From positions 5,727 to 69,726 of the forward strand of contig CAVQMB010000019.1 in NCBI GenBank assembly GCA_963713445.1: 64,000 bases of DNA. Direction: 5' to 3'. The notes under the pieces are model-generated. The model did no database searches and was not told the DNA's origin. It worked only from the letters and a program-made list of their open reading frames with translations. Both the position numbers and the translations under genes were made by a program. This DNA comes from CAVQMB01 sp963713445. GTDB lineage: Bacteria > Pseudomonadota > Gammaproteobacteria > Competibacterales > Competibacteraceae. This document shows, one piece after another, positions 17,981 through 27,299 of the stretch (its first letter is position 1; every line of letters starts with the position of its first letter).

Positions 17981-19276
17981 TTGAGCAATACACATTTAGG
18001 TCTACTGTTGCTGGCTCTGGTGGTGCTGCTGCTGTTGTCGGCATTCTTCTCCAGTGCCGAGACCGGCCTGATGGCGATCAACCGTTATCGGCTGCGGCAT
18101 CTCGCGCGCGGTGGCCACCGTGCCGCCCAACGGGTCAGTCGGTTGCTACGGCACCCGGACCGGTTGCTCGGGCTGATACTGTTGGGCAACAACTTCGTCA
18201 ATATTCTGGCCTCGTCGTTGGCCACGGTGATCGCACTGGCGCTGTTTGGCGAGGCCGGCGTGCCGATCGCCGCGTTGTTGCTGACGTTGCTGTTGCTGGT
18301 GTTTGGTGAGGTGACGCCGAAGACCCTGGCAGCGCTGCATCCCGAGCGTATCGCCTATCCGGCGTCGTTGATTCTGGAACCGCTGCTGAAGTTGCTGCAT
18401 CCGGTGGTCAAGGTGGTCAACGTCATCGCTCACGGTCTGCTGAAACCGTTCGGGGTGATCGATGACGAGGCCAATCAGGCGGCGCTCAGTCCAGCCGAAC
18501 TGCGTAGCGTGGTGCTGGAGGCCAGCGGCATGATTCCGGCGCGGCACCGTAATATGCTGCTGGGCATACTGGATCTCGAGGCAGTCACCGTGGAGGACAT
18601 CATGGTGCCGCGCAACGAGATCGAAGGCATCGATCTGGACGATGACTGGAGCGAAATCCTCGCCGAAATCAAACGCAGTCAGTACACCCGGCTGCTGGTA
18701 TATCGCGGCAGCATCGAGCAGGTGGTCGGCTTTCTGCACATGCGTACGGTGCTGGGCCCGCTGGCGCGCCAGTCCGGTTTCGCCCGGGCCGAACTGGAGC
18801 AGTTGATCGAGCCGCCGTACTACGTGCCGGAGGGTACCCAGTTACATACCCAGCTGCTGAACTTCCAACAGGAGCAGAAGCGCATCGGCCTGGTCGTGGA
18901 CGAATACGGCGATCTGCAGGGTCTGATTACGCTGGAAGACATCCTCGAGGAGATCGTCGGCGAGTTTACCACCGATCCGATGGCGCTGGCCCGCCGCCAT
19001 ATCCGATCCCAGACCGACGGCAGCTACCTGGTCGATGGCAGCGTCGCCATCCGTACGCTCAACCGCACGCTGCACTGGGATCTGCCGACCGACGGGCCGA
19101 AGACGCTGAACGGCTTGATTACCGAATACCTGGAAACCATTCCTGCGCCTGGTACCAATCTGCAACTGGCTGGTCATCCGGTGGAAATCGTCAAGATCAG
19201 CGGCAACCGGATCAAGACGGTGGTCATCCGGCCGCCGCCCCCCAGTGTCTTGTCCGCGACGACCGACGCGGATTAG
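17981..19276 (+). CDS. corB: CorB/CNNM-type transporter (DUF21, CBS pair, CorC_HlyC)
   Basis: The start is taken as TTG 17981, because GAGGAAG lies seven bases upstream and a membrane segment follows at once (LGLLLLALVVLLLLSAFFSS). DUF21 transmembrane domain about residues 1-180 (SSAETGLMAINRYRLRHLA; LGNNFVNILASSLATVIAL), then two CBS motifs around 200-335 (VEDIMVPRNEIEGIDL; GLVVDEYGDLQGLITLEDIL). A C-terminal CorC_HlyC domain follows. CNNM family members transport or sense Mg2+. Its stop overlaps that of convergent selD by four bases. Confidence 0.92.
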   Translation: MSNTHLGLLLLALVVLLLLSAFFSSAETGLMAINRYRLRHLARGGHRAAQRVSRLLRHPDRLLGLILLGNNFVNILASSLATVIALALFGEAGVPIAALLLTLLLLVFGEVTPKTLAALHPERIAYPASLILEPLLKLLHPVVKVVNVIAHGLLKPFGVIDDEANQAALSPAELRSVVLEASGMIPARHRNMLLGILDLEAVTVEDIMVPRNEIEGIDLDDDWSEILAEIKRSQYTRLLVYRGSIEQVVGFLHMRTVLGPLARQSGFARAELEQLIEPPYYVPEGTQLHTQLLNFQQEQKRIGLVVDEYGDLQGLITLEDILEEIVGEFTTDPMALARRHIRSQTDGSYLVDGSVAIRTLNRTLHWDLPTDGPKTLNGLITEYLETIPAPGTNLQLAGHPVEIVKISGNRIKTVVIRPPPPSVLSATTDAD

Positions 19277-21525
19277 CCGCTGATCAAGCGGATCTCCGGC
19301 GACCCTCTGGCTTCGACGTAGCCGACCTGCGCTGCGAGCGGATAGCCGGACCGCTGCAGGGCCTGCAGGCACGCCGGTGCCTCTTCTGCCGGGACCGCTG
19401 CAAGCAGGCCGCCGGCAGTCTGGGGGTCGAAAAGCAGTAGAAACCGCGGATCGTCGCGCACCGATTGATCCGCTTGCACGGCGCGGCGTGCGCGCAGATT
19501 GTCCGGTGCCAGCGAGCTGACAACACCCTGGGCGAGGGTCTCAAGGGCGCCGTCCAGAGCGGGCACGGCGGCCAGATACAGCGCGGCGCCAGCGCGGCTG
19601 GCCTGCAGCATTTCCAGTAAATGCCCCAGCAAACCGAAGCCGGTGACATCGGTGCAGGCGGTGGCGCCGAACCGTTGCAGACAGTCGGTCGCTGCGCGTT
19701 GCGATACCAGCATCTGGTTAACCGCCGCGTCCAGCCAGCGGCCGCGTGCCCGCCCGCGCATGGCAGCCGCGAATAAGGTGCCAGTGCCCAGCGGTTTGGT
19801 GAGCAGCAAGGCATCGCCCGGTTGCAGACCGTGTTTGGTCAACAACCTACCGCGCCAGGCCAGGCCGTTGACACTGAGGCCGAACGCCATCTCGGTGCCT
19901 TCGCCGGAATGGCCGCCGATGAGCGCTGCACCCTGTTCGTTCATGGTACGCAACGCACCGGCCATCAACTGGTATAGCTGATCTTCCAGCAGCACCTCGC
20001 TGGCCTGGGGCAGGGTGGCGATGGCCAATGCTGAGTGGGGTTCGGCGCCCATGGCATGGAGGTCGCCGAGTGCATGATTGGCTGCGATCCGGCCGAACAG
20101 GTAGGGATCATCGATCAAAGAGCGGAAATAGTCCACCGACTGCACCAGTAACCGCTCCGTCGGCAATGCCAGCACGGCGGCGTCGTCGCTGCGGCCAGGT
20201 TCGAGCACTGCGTGCGGGCTGGGAGGTATGTCCAGTCGCTGCAGGACGCGCTCCAGGACCCCGCTACCGAGCTTGGATGCGCAGCCGCCGCAGCGCATCG
20301 GCTCTGCTCGCAAGTGAGCGAGGGTGGATGCGTCGGTAAGTCCCGCTGCGATGTCCGGAGCCGGCGGCGTCATCTCGGGCAGATTGCTGTAGCGCGCCAT
20401 GAACGCGCGATCGATATGATCCTTCCAGCGCCACAGTGCCCGGCCTGCCAGCGCCCATCGTCCGCGGCTGGCGATAGCATAACGGTCGCCAGTGCTGATC
20501 AGGCTCAGAAACCGACGCTGGGGCCGGAACACTCGGAGCGGTTTGCCGGTGAGCGCGCGGCCCAGATTGAACGCCAGCGGTCGGCCCTGACGGACGGCGA
20601 ACACACCGGCTTTGGGGCGCGGGTGGCCCATAACGGTGGCCACATCGCCGGCGGCAAACACCTGCGTGTGGGACGGGGACCGCAGGCTTGCATCGACCTG
20701 GATGAAGCCACGCTCATCCAGGGCCAGGCCGCTCGTTCGCAACCAGTGCGGCGGACTGGCCTCAGTGACCCACAGCACGACATCGGCTGCGAGCCGGGTA
20801 CCATCGGCAAGTGTCACCGAGTTCGCGTCGACCCGGGTAACCGGCGTGGCGCAAAGACAGCGGATCGAACGTTGGTCCAGTACCTTCCGGAACATACCGC
20901 GCACTGTGGCGTTGTGGTTCGGGAGAATGACATCGCTGGCGGTGACGATGGTGTGGACAACGCCACTGGGGTCGCCGCCGGCGGCACGTCGTTCATTGTG
21001 CAGTCGATATTGCGTGGCCAGCGCCAGTTCGATGCCGCCGGCGCCGCCGCCGACCACTACCACGCGAAATGTTGCCTGCGAGCGGGCACGGCTTATGATG
21101 TCCTGCCACCGCTGCAGGAAAAGGTCGATTGGCTTGGCCGGCAGGGCATGTTCTTCGGCGCCCGGCACGGCCAGCATGGCAGGGCGGGAACCGGTATTAA
21201 TGGACAATACGTCATAGCGCAGCGGTGGCCGCCGCGGCAGCCGGATTAGTTGCTGCTCAGTATCGAGACCGCGGGCCTCGGCGTGGATCAGGCGGGCGTT
21301 GGCGAAGCGCGCCAGCGGTGCCAGGTCGATGTGACATTCATCGAATGAATAATGCCCGGCGACGAAACCTGGCAGCATGCCTGAATACGGGGTGTGTACG
21401 TCACGCGTCACCAGCGTGATGCGCAGCCCGGGTAACGGTTTCATGCCGAAGTGCTTCAGCACGGCGACGTGGCTATGACCGCCACCCAGAAGAACGAGAT
21501 CTTTAAGATAAGGCGTCTGCTGCAT
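19273..21525 (-). CDS. selD: Selenide,water dikinase fused to FAD-dependent oxidoreductase
   Basis: Two-domain protein of about 750 residues. Residues 1-375 are an NDH-2-like flavoprotein: FAD motif LVLLGGGHSHVAVLKHFG, NAD motif VVVGGGAGGIEL, and VFAAGDVATVMGHPRPKAG. From about residue 385 comes SelD, which makes selenophosphate from selenide and ATP: the GGCASKLG loop carries the catalytic Cys and Lys, then RSDDAAVL, NHALGDLHAMGAEPHSAL and DVTGFGLLGHLLEML. Fusion of these domains is known in bacteria; the flavoprotein may supply reduced selenium. ATG 21525 (MQQTPYLKDL) is preferred to the GTG at 21591. No selA, selB or mnmH lies in the window, so the selenium sink is not visible. It is divergent from a glycosyltransferase gene. 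Confidence 0.92.
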   Translation of the reverse strand: MQQTPYLKDLVLLGGGHSHVAVLKHFGMKPLPGLRITLVTRDVHTPYSGMLPGFVAGHYSFDECHIDLAPLARFANARLIHAEARGLDTEQQLIRLPRRPPLRYDVLSINTGSRPAMLAVPGAEEHALPAKPIDLFLQRWQDIISRARSQATFRVVVVGGGAGGIELALATQYRLHNERRAAGGDPSGVVHTIVTASDVILPNHNATVRGMFRKVLDQRSIRCLCATPVTRVDANSVTLADGTRLAADVVLWVTEASPPHWLRTSGLALDERGFIQVDASLRSPSHTQVFAAGDVATVMGHPRPKAGVFAVRQGRPLAFNLGRALTGKPLRVFRPQRRFLSLISTGDRYAIASRGRWALAGRALWRWKDHIDRAFMARYSNLPEMTPPAPDIAAGLTDASTLAHLRAEPMRCGGCASKLGSGVLERVLQRLDIPPSPHAVLEPGRSDDAAVLALPTERLLVQSVDYFRSLIDDPYLFGRIAANHALGDLHAMGAEPHSALAIATLPQASEVLLEDQLYQLMAGALRTMNEQGAALIGGHSGEGTEMAFGLSVNGLAWRGRLLTKHGLQPGDALLLTKPLGTGTLFAAAMRGRARGRWLDAAVNQMLVSQRAATDCLQRFGATACTDVTGFGLLGHLLEMLQASRAGAALYLAAVPALDGALETLAQGVVSSLAPDNLRARRAVQADQSVRDDPRFLLLFDPQTAGGLLAAVPAEEAPACLQALQRSGYPLAAQVGYVEARGSPEIRLISG

Positions 21526-21646
21526 CACTTGGCGGAGAAGCTCCAGCGGGCTGGCTAGGTTCGTGGGCTGTTGTCGGGCACAATGAAGCACAATCGCTCA
21601 ACCGCCAGCAACCAGGATCTGGCGCGGCGTACTTTCGGGGGCAGGT

Positions 21647-23498
21647 GTGAGTCAGTCGATCAATTACAGTTTTTCCTTTAAAGTGGGCGGCGCTGCAAGG
21701 CCCGCCGACGATCTGTCGGCGCTGTTGATACGCGACGCGCTGACGTTCCATTCAGTGGGTGGCGATCAGTACCTGGCGGTCAATCGGAACACGTTGCGAT
21801 CAGGCGTGGTGAATAGCAACGTGGCGCCGGTTCTGGACCGGCTCGACTACTTCCGCAGTATACCGGAGCATCGCCAGGCGATCCGCAAGGCGTTGCCGGA
21901 CTTCCCGGCCTCCGATGATGAAATGACGGCCGTCATCCAGCACTTGTACCAGAACGGTCTGCTGATCTCGGCGCAGGAATTCCTGGACCGGCTGGCCGGG
22001 CCACGGCAGTCGGCGCACGGCCTGGCTGACACGCCCTGGATGTTGTCGATTCTCACCTGTGACCGGCCACGGCTGTTGGCCCGGTTGCTCGAGAGTAGTG
22101 CGGTGTATTTGCGGACGATGGCGCCTGGCCCGCGGATCGTGCTGATCGACGATTCACGCGATGCCGGGAATGTCGAGCAGAATCAACGGATGTTTCGTGA
22201 CTGGTTGCAGAACACTGGACTGATGGGTGACTACTGGGGTCGTGCGGCTCGCATGCGACTGGTCGACGAACTGGGTGGTATGTGGCCGGACCAGGGGGAT
22301 GTGATCCAATGGTTGCTGTCGCCGTTACGGTTCCCGCAGTTCACCACAATCGGGCAGGCCCGTAACACCGCGACGCTGCTGGGTGCCGGCTGCAAGCAGC
22401 TGACACTCGACGACGACTGCTACGTGGAACCACGCAGCCACGCATTCAATCGGCCCGGACTTCGGCTGAACGGCGGCGATCAGGACCTGTTCCTGTATTC
22501 ATCTTCCGATGAGTTGTTTGCAGCCACTCGACCTGAATCCATCAATCCATTTCAGGCCCACCTGGATGCATTGGGCCAAGCGCTGCCTGACCTGTTTGTC
22601 GGCCTCGGCCTCGACTACCACGATTCCGCATGGCTGCGCGAGTTGCCGGCCGAGATGTTAGCCAGCCTGGCACCGGATGCAACGGTCGGCATTAGCGTGA
22701 ATTCCACGTTGGGAGATCCCGGCACCGCGAGTATGGACTGGCTTTACACCCGCACAGAGGAATCTGCAGCTCGGGTGGCCCGTTTTATCGAGGCACGGCA
22801 ATTGCCGGACTCGCTACCGCGACTCATGTGGAAAGGCCGCAGGACTCACCTGGCTGGCGCTCGACGAAGGGCTGATGACCACCACCCTGACCGGGATCGA
22901 CAACCGGCGCCTGATTCCCTGTGTATTTCCTAGCGGGCGCAACGAGGACCTGGTTCTCGGCGATAGCTTGCACTTCGTTGATCCGTCCGCGCTGTTTTTT
23001 ATCTTCAACTGGGGGTTGCCACATATGCCGGAACCGTCCCGGTCCTGGCGGCGCGAGGATCTGCGGCCGCAAAATGAGCGGCTAGCGGTCATGGGAAGTC
23101 TCGACGCCGTTCCGAGTCACTATCTGCCACATTGCGCTGCCAGTTCGGTCCAAGCCCGCATGCAGATTCTGGCCGGTCATTACCAGGATCTGGCGGAGCG
23201 GTCGCCGGCGGCGCTAGCCACTGAACTGGCACAAATCAAATTGCGGCGTGACGCGGGCTGGCTGAAGGGTCTTTCGGACGCACCGCGCACGGGCCGTGAC
23301 TTCGGTGCCGCCTGGTTGGAGGACATAGATGCGCTGACCCGTCGCACCGTCCAGAGGATTGGCCAGCCGCTCCAGCCCACGCCGGAGTGGCTGGGTGAAT
23401 TTCGCAGCGAGGCCGGCTATTATGCCCGCGCCTTGCGGATCTGGCCGGTGCTCAGGGACTATGTCGCCGCCCACCGGGACCGACTGCGGGGCGATTAA
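21647..23498 (+). CDS. Unrecognised GT-A-type glycosyltransferase with N-terminal helical domain, frameshifted
   Basis: About 615 residues once one indel near 22835-22845 is bridged: the first frame ends at RLMWKGR and the second resumes LTWLALDEGLMTTTLTG. GTG 21647 follows a G-rich stretch. Residues 1-115 form a helical, possibly winged-helix/PqqD-like region (FHSVGGDQYLAVNRNTL, then DEMTAVIQHLYQNGLLISAQ). A nucleotide-sugar transferase core follows: SILTCDRPRLLARLL, IVLIDDSRD, IGQARNTATLLGAG and the DxD-type LTLDDDCYVEPR. The C-terminal third has FIFNWGLPHMPEPSRSW, perhaps for the acceptor. The acceptor and donor are unknown. Its start lies 55-120 bases from the divergent selD start, and its stop overlaps uvrB by four bases. 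Confidence 0.72.
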
Positions 23499-25519
23499 CC
23501 CACCTTACTGTCCGGCAGTTCCAGGCCCAGCGACCGGATGTGTCCAATTTCGTCGCGCAGCCGGGCGGCGTCCTCGAATTCCAGGTTGCGGGCGTGGCGG
23601 AACATCTGCTGTTCCAACTGCTTGATCTTCCGCATCAGCTTGGCCGGCGGCAAGCGGGCGTACTCGGCGTTGTGATCGGCAACCCTGGCCGCCCGCCGGC
23701 TCGCGGGCGCGTGCGGGGCATGCGCGCCTTCCATGATGTCGGCTACCGCTTTGCGGATACTCTGCGGGGTGATGCCGTGCGCCTCGTTATAGGCGGTCTG
23801 CTTGTCGCGGCGGCGGTCGGTTTCGTCGATCGCGCGGCGCATGGAGCCGGTGATGTTATCGGCATAGAGGATGGCGCGGCCGTTGAGATTGCGGGCTGCC
23901 CGGCCGATGGTCTGGATCAGCGAGCGATCGGAACGCAGGAACCCTTCCTTGTCGGCATCCAGAATGGCCACCAGAGACACTTCCGGCATGTCCAGCCCTT
24001 CCCGCAACAGGTTGATGCCGACCAGTACGTCGAACTCACCCAGCCGTAGGTCGCGAATGATCTCGACCCGCTCGACGGTTTCGATGTCGGCATGCAGGTA
24101 GCGCACCCGTACGCCGTGTTCACCGAGATAATCGGTCAGATCCTCCGCCATGCGCTTGGTCAGGGTGGTTACCAGCACCCGTTCATCGGCTGCCGCCCGA
24201 AGGTTGATTTCGGAGAGCAGGTCATCGACCTGGCTGCTGGCGGGACGGACCTCGATGGTTGGGTCGACCAGCCCGGTCGGCCGAACCACTTGCTCGACGA
24301 CCTGGCCGGCATGGGCTGCCTCATAGGGCCCGGGTGTCGCCGAGACGAACACGGTCTGGCCGACGCGGCGTTCGAATTCGTCGAAGCGTAGTGGCCGGTT
24401 GTCCAGCGCCGACGGCAGCCGGAAGCCGTATTCGACCAGCGTCTCCTTGCGCGAGCGGTCCCCGCGATACATGCCGCCGAGTTGCGGCACGGTGACGTGC
24501 GATTCGTCGATGATTACCAGTGCTTCGGGCGGCAGATAGTCCAGCAGGGTGGGCGGTGGCTCGCCGGCCTGGCGGCCTGACAGATGCCGCGAGTAGTTCT
24601 CGATACCGGAGCAGTATCCGAGCTCGGTCATCATCTCGATGTCGTACAGGGTGCGCTGCTCCAGCCGCTGCGCCTCCACCAGTTTGTCGAGAGCCCGTAA
24701 CTCGGCCAGCCGCTCGGGCAGCTCGGCCTTGATCTTGTCGATGGCACCCAGCAGCTTGTCACGCGGCGTGACGAAATGCGTTTTCGGATAGATGGTAAGC
24801 CGCGGCACCCGCCGCAGTACCTGGCCGGTGAGCGGATCGAAATAACTGAGCGATTCGATCTCGTCATCGAACAGTTCGATGCGGACCGCTTCGCGTTCAG
24901 CCTCGGCCGGATGGACATCGATGACCTCGCCGCGGGCGCGGTAGGTGCCACGGGTCAGTTCCAGATCGTTGCGGGTGTACTGCAGTTCCGCCAGCCGCCG
25001 CAGAATGTCGCGCTGGTCGATGCGGTCGCCGCGCATCAGATGCAGGATCATGGTCATATACGACTGCGGATCGCCGAGGCCGTAGATCGACGACACGGTG
25101 GCGACGATGATAGTGTCCTTGCGCTCCAGGATCGCCTTGGTGGCGGATAAGCGCATCTGCTCGATGTGCTCGTTGATCGAGGCATCTTTCTCTATATAGG
25201 TGTCCGACGCCGGAACATAGGCCTCAGGCTGGTAATAGTCATAATATGAAACGAAATACTCTACCGCATTGTGCGGGAAAAAATCTTGCATCTCGCCGTA
25301 AAGCTGGGCCGCCAGGGTCTTGTTCGGCGCCAGCACCAGCGTCGGGCGCTGCAATGCCTGGATGACATTGGCCATGGTGAAGGTCTTGCCGGAACCGGTG
25401 ACGCCCAGCAGGGTCTGATAGCCCAGGCCTTGCTGGAGTCCCTCGACCAGTGCGCGGATCGCAGTGGGCTGGTCGCCGGCAGGACGGTAGCGGGTGTTGA
25501 GCTGGAAATTTGCGGCCAT
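23495..25519 (-). CDS. uvrB: UvrABC system protein B
   Basis: Nucleotide-excision-repair helicase-like protein of 674 residues, intact. Walker A is GVTGSGKTFTMANV; the beta-hairpin is YYDYYQPEAYVPASDTYIEK. Helicase motifs include IIDESHVTVPQLGGM, SATPGPYEA and RVLVTTLTKRMAEDL, then QTIGRAARNLNGRAILYAD. The C-terminal UVR motif that binds UvrA and UvrC is KIKQLEQQMFRHARNLEF. It is a useful control: 2 kb without a single frameshift. Confidence 0.98.
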   Translation of the reverse strand: MAANFQLNTRYRPAGDQPTAIRALVEGLQQGLGYQTLLGVTGSGKTFTMANVIQALQRPTLVLAPNKTLAAQLYGEMQDFFPHNAVEYFVSYYDYYQPEAYVPASDTYIEKDASINEHIEQMRLSATKAILERKDTIIVATVSSIYGLGDPQSYMTMILHLMRGDRIDQRDILRRLAELQYTRNDLELTRGTYRARGEVIDVHPAEAEREAVRIELFDDEIESLSYFDPLTGQVLRRVPRLTIYPKTHFVTPRDKLLGAIDKIKAELPERLAELRALDKLVEAQRLEQRTLYDIEMMTELGYCSGIENYSRHLSGRQAGEPPPTLLDYLPPEALVIIDESHVTVPQLGGMYRGDRSRKETLVEYGFRLPSALDNRPLRFDEFERRVGQTVFVSATPGPYEAAHAGQVVEQVVRPTGLVDPTIEVRPASSQVDDLLSEINLRAAADERVLVTTLTKRMAEDLTDYLGEHGVRVRYLHADIETVERVEIIRDLRLGEFDVLVGINLLREGLDMPEVSLVAILDADKEGFLRSDRSLIQTIGRAARNLNGRAILYADNITGSMRRAIDETDRRRDKQTAYNEAHGITPQSIRKAVADIMEGAHAPHAPASRRAARVADHNAEYARLPPAKLMRKIKQLEQQMFRHARNLEFEDAARLRDEIGHIRSLGLELPDSKVG

Positions 25520-25594
25520 AATCCTTAAAGCGTCGCGCCGGGTTGGCTTACAATCGGCTGATCGTTAGGCGATGTCAAACGGGAGTCCATTGAA

Positions 25595-26779
25595 GTGAGT
25601 AGTCAGTTATCAGAGCGCGTCCAGCGCATCAAAGTTTCCCCGACCATGGCAGTGACCGCGCGCGCGGCGGAGCTCAGGGCAGCAGGCCGTGATGTCATTG
25701 GCCTCGGTGCCGGCGAGCCGGATTTCGACACGCCTGAACATATCCGCCGGGCTGGCATTGCCGCCATCGAGTCCGGTCAGACCCGCTATACGCCTGTCGG
25801 CGGTACGCCGGCGCTCAAGCAAGCCGTGGTTAATAAGTTCAAGCGTGATAACGGGCTGGAGTACAGTGTCGACGAGGTCATGATTTCCAGCGGTGGCAAG
25901 CAATGCTGCTACAACCTCGCGCAGGTGCTGCTGGGGTCTGGCGATGAGGCCGTCATCCCAGCACCCTATTGGGTATCGTATCCGGACATGGTGTTACTGG
26001 CCGACGCTGAGCCGGTGATTATCCCTACGACCATTGCCAGCCGTTACAAGATCACGCCGGAGCAGCTTGCCGCCGCCATCACGCCGCGTACCCGCCTGGT
26101 GTTTCTGAACAGCCCGTCCAACCCGGCTGGCACCGCCTACACCCGCAAGGAGCTGGCCGAACTGGCTGAAGTGCTGCGCCAGCATCCGGATATCGTAATC
26201 GGCACCGATGACATGTACGAGCATATCCTGTGGGCGGAGGCGCCATTCTGCAACATTGTGATGGCCTGCCCGGCGCTACGCGAGCGGACGGTGGTGCTGA
26301 ACGGTGTCTCCAAGGCCTATGCCATGACCGGGTGGCGCATCGGCTATTGTGCCGGGCCAGCGGTGCTGATCAAGGCCATGAGCAAAATCCAGTCGCAGAG
26401 CACCTCCAATCCCTGCTCGGTGTCGCAGGCGGCGGCACGGGCGGCGCTGGACGGTGATCAGTCATGCATTACACCGATGCTTGCCGCATTCCGCCAGCGT
26501 CACGATTTCGTGGTCGAGCGGCTTCGCGCCATTCCCGGCATCGACATCATCGCCGGTGACGGCACGTTCTATGCGTTTCCGGACTGCAGTGGAGTGATCG
26601 CTAGGCTGGAGGGTATCGATGACGATGTTGCACTGGCTGAATTCATTCTCAACGAAGCCGGTGTCGCACTGGTGCCAGGCTCGGCCTTCGGTGCTCCCGG
26701 CAGCCTGAGGTTGTCATTTGCGACCAGTCTAGAAATACTGGGCGATGCGCTGGACCGCATGTCGCGGCTCCTGAGCTGA
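25595..26779 (+). CDS. Class I pyridoxal-phosphate aminotransferase (aspartate aminotransferase type)
   Basis: 394 residues from GTG 25595. Fold-type I features are visible: GLGAGEPDFDTPEHI, FLNSPSNPAGTAYTRKEL, the aspartate of GTDDMYEHILW near the PLP ring, the lysine Schiff base in LNGVSKAYAMTGWRIGYC, and RLSFATSLE with the carboxylate-binding arginine. This is the Igamma (AspB/AatA) group rather than E. coli AspC. Substrates are most likely aspartate/2-oxoglutarate; some members also use prephenate or glutamate. Confidence 0.92.
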   Translation: MSSQLSERVQRIKVSPTMAVTARAAELRAAGRDVIGLGAGEPDFDTPEHIRRAGIAAIESGQTRYTPVGGTPALKQAVVNKFKRDNGLEYSVDEVMISSGGKQCCYNLAQVLLGSGDEAVIPAPYWVSYPDMVLLADAEPVIIPTTIASRYKITPEQLAAAITPRTRLVFLNSPSNPAGTAYTRKELAELAEVLRQHPDIVIGTDDMYEHILWAEAPFCNIVMACPALRERTVVLNGVSKAYAMTGWRIGYCAGPAVLIKAMSKIQSQSTSNPCSVSQAAARAALDGDQSCITPMLAAFRQRHDFVVERLRAIPGIDIIAGDGTFYAFPDCSGVIARLEGIDDDVALAEFILNEAGVALVPGSAFGAPGSLRLSFATSLEILGDALDRMSRLLS

Positions 26780-26830
26780 CAAGGTATTGACAGCTGCCGC
26801 ATCGAAATTTACCATTTGCGCTCTTTCCAA

Positions 26831-26906
26831 TCCCCGGTAGCTCAGTCGGTAGAGCAGCTGGCTGTTAACCAGCGGGTCGGCGGTTCGAGCCCGTCCCGGG
26901 GAGCCA
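26831..26906 (+). tRNA. tRNA-Asn (GTT)
   Basis: 76 bases with encoded CCA. The acceptor stem TCCCCGG pairs with CCGGGGA, followed by discriminator G and CCA at 26904-26906. The D-arm is GCTCAGTCGGTAGAGC. The anticodon arm GCTGG-CTGTTAA-CCAGC carries GTT. The T-arm has GGTTCGAGCCC. A strong terminator follows. Confidence 0.97.
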
Positions 26907-26914
26907 AACAAAGC

Positions 26915-26954
26915 AAGGGGTTAGCCTAAGCGGGCTAACCCCTTATTAGTTTTT
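26915..26954 (+). terminator. Rho-independent terminator after tRNA-Asn
   Basis: A perfect 12-bp stem, AAGGGGTTAGCC with GGCTAACCCCTT, around a six-base loop, followed by ATTAGTTTTT. It lies nine bases after the tRNA 3' end. Confidence 0.92.
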
Positions 26955-27299
26955 GTAGGCATGATTCCGCCGTTAAACATGTATCGGCGGTAGAGCGACG
27001 ACGGGCGGTAACCTTAGAATACTGGCAGCGCTCCGGCGATATGCGCTTAGACTGCTGTCGGTAGCGACTAGGCTTTGGTGTTGGTACAGCGCGAGTGAAT
27101 CACTGCCCCGTCTAAGGAGCACCCGCTACAGTTGCAGCATACCGGTTCCGGTTTCGCGTCACTCCGCATGAGGGTACGGGCCGTTAATGGCCCATGTTAA
27201 GGGTTGTCCGTGCGTGGTAGCCTGACTCAAACCCGGTGATCGTCTGAGCATTCGTGGCGGTTCTGGGGGCGGTCAAACGAGAAAGCGGAGACGTTTACG
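26955..27299. other. Intergenic region, no gene seen
   Basis: 345 bases between the tRNA terminator and a formyltransferase-like gene. No ORF with recognisable content and no riboswitch motif that I can identify. It holds a short palindrome GGGCC-GTTAAT-GGCCC (27178-27193). The promoter of the downstream one-carbon genes must lie here or just upstream of ATG 27300, which is preceded by GCGGAGACG. Confidence 0.4.

Noticed and set aside
18842..20339. Long open frames antisense to corB and selD
   Set aside because: Shadow ORFs of GC-rich codons with no family content; the sense genes are clear.
27178..27193. GGGCC-GTTAAT-GGCCC palindrome as an operator
   Set aside because: Arms of only five bases in GC-rich DNA occur often by chance; no promoter element nearby.
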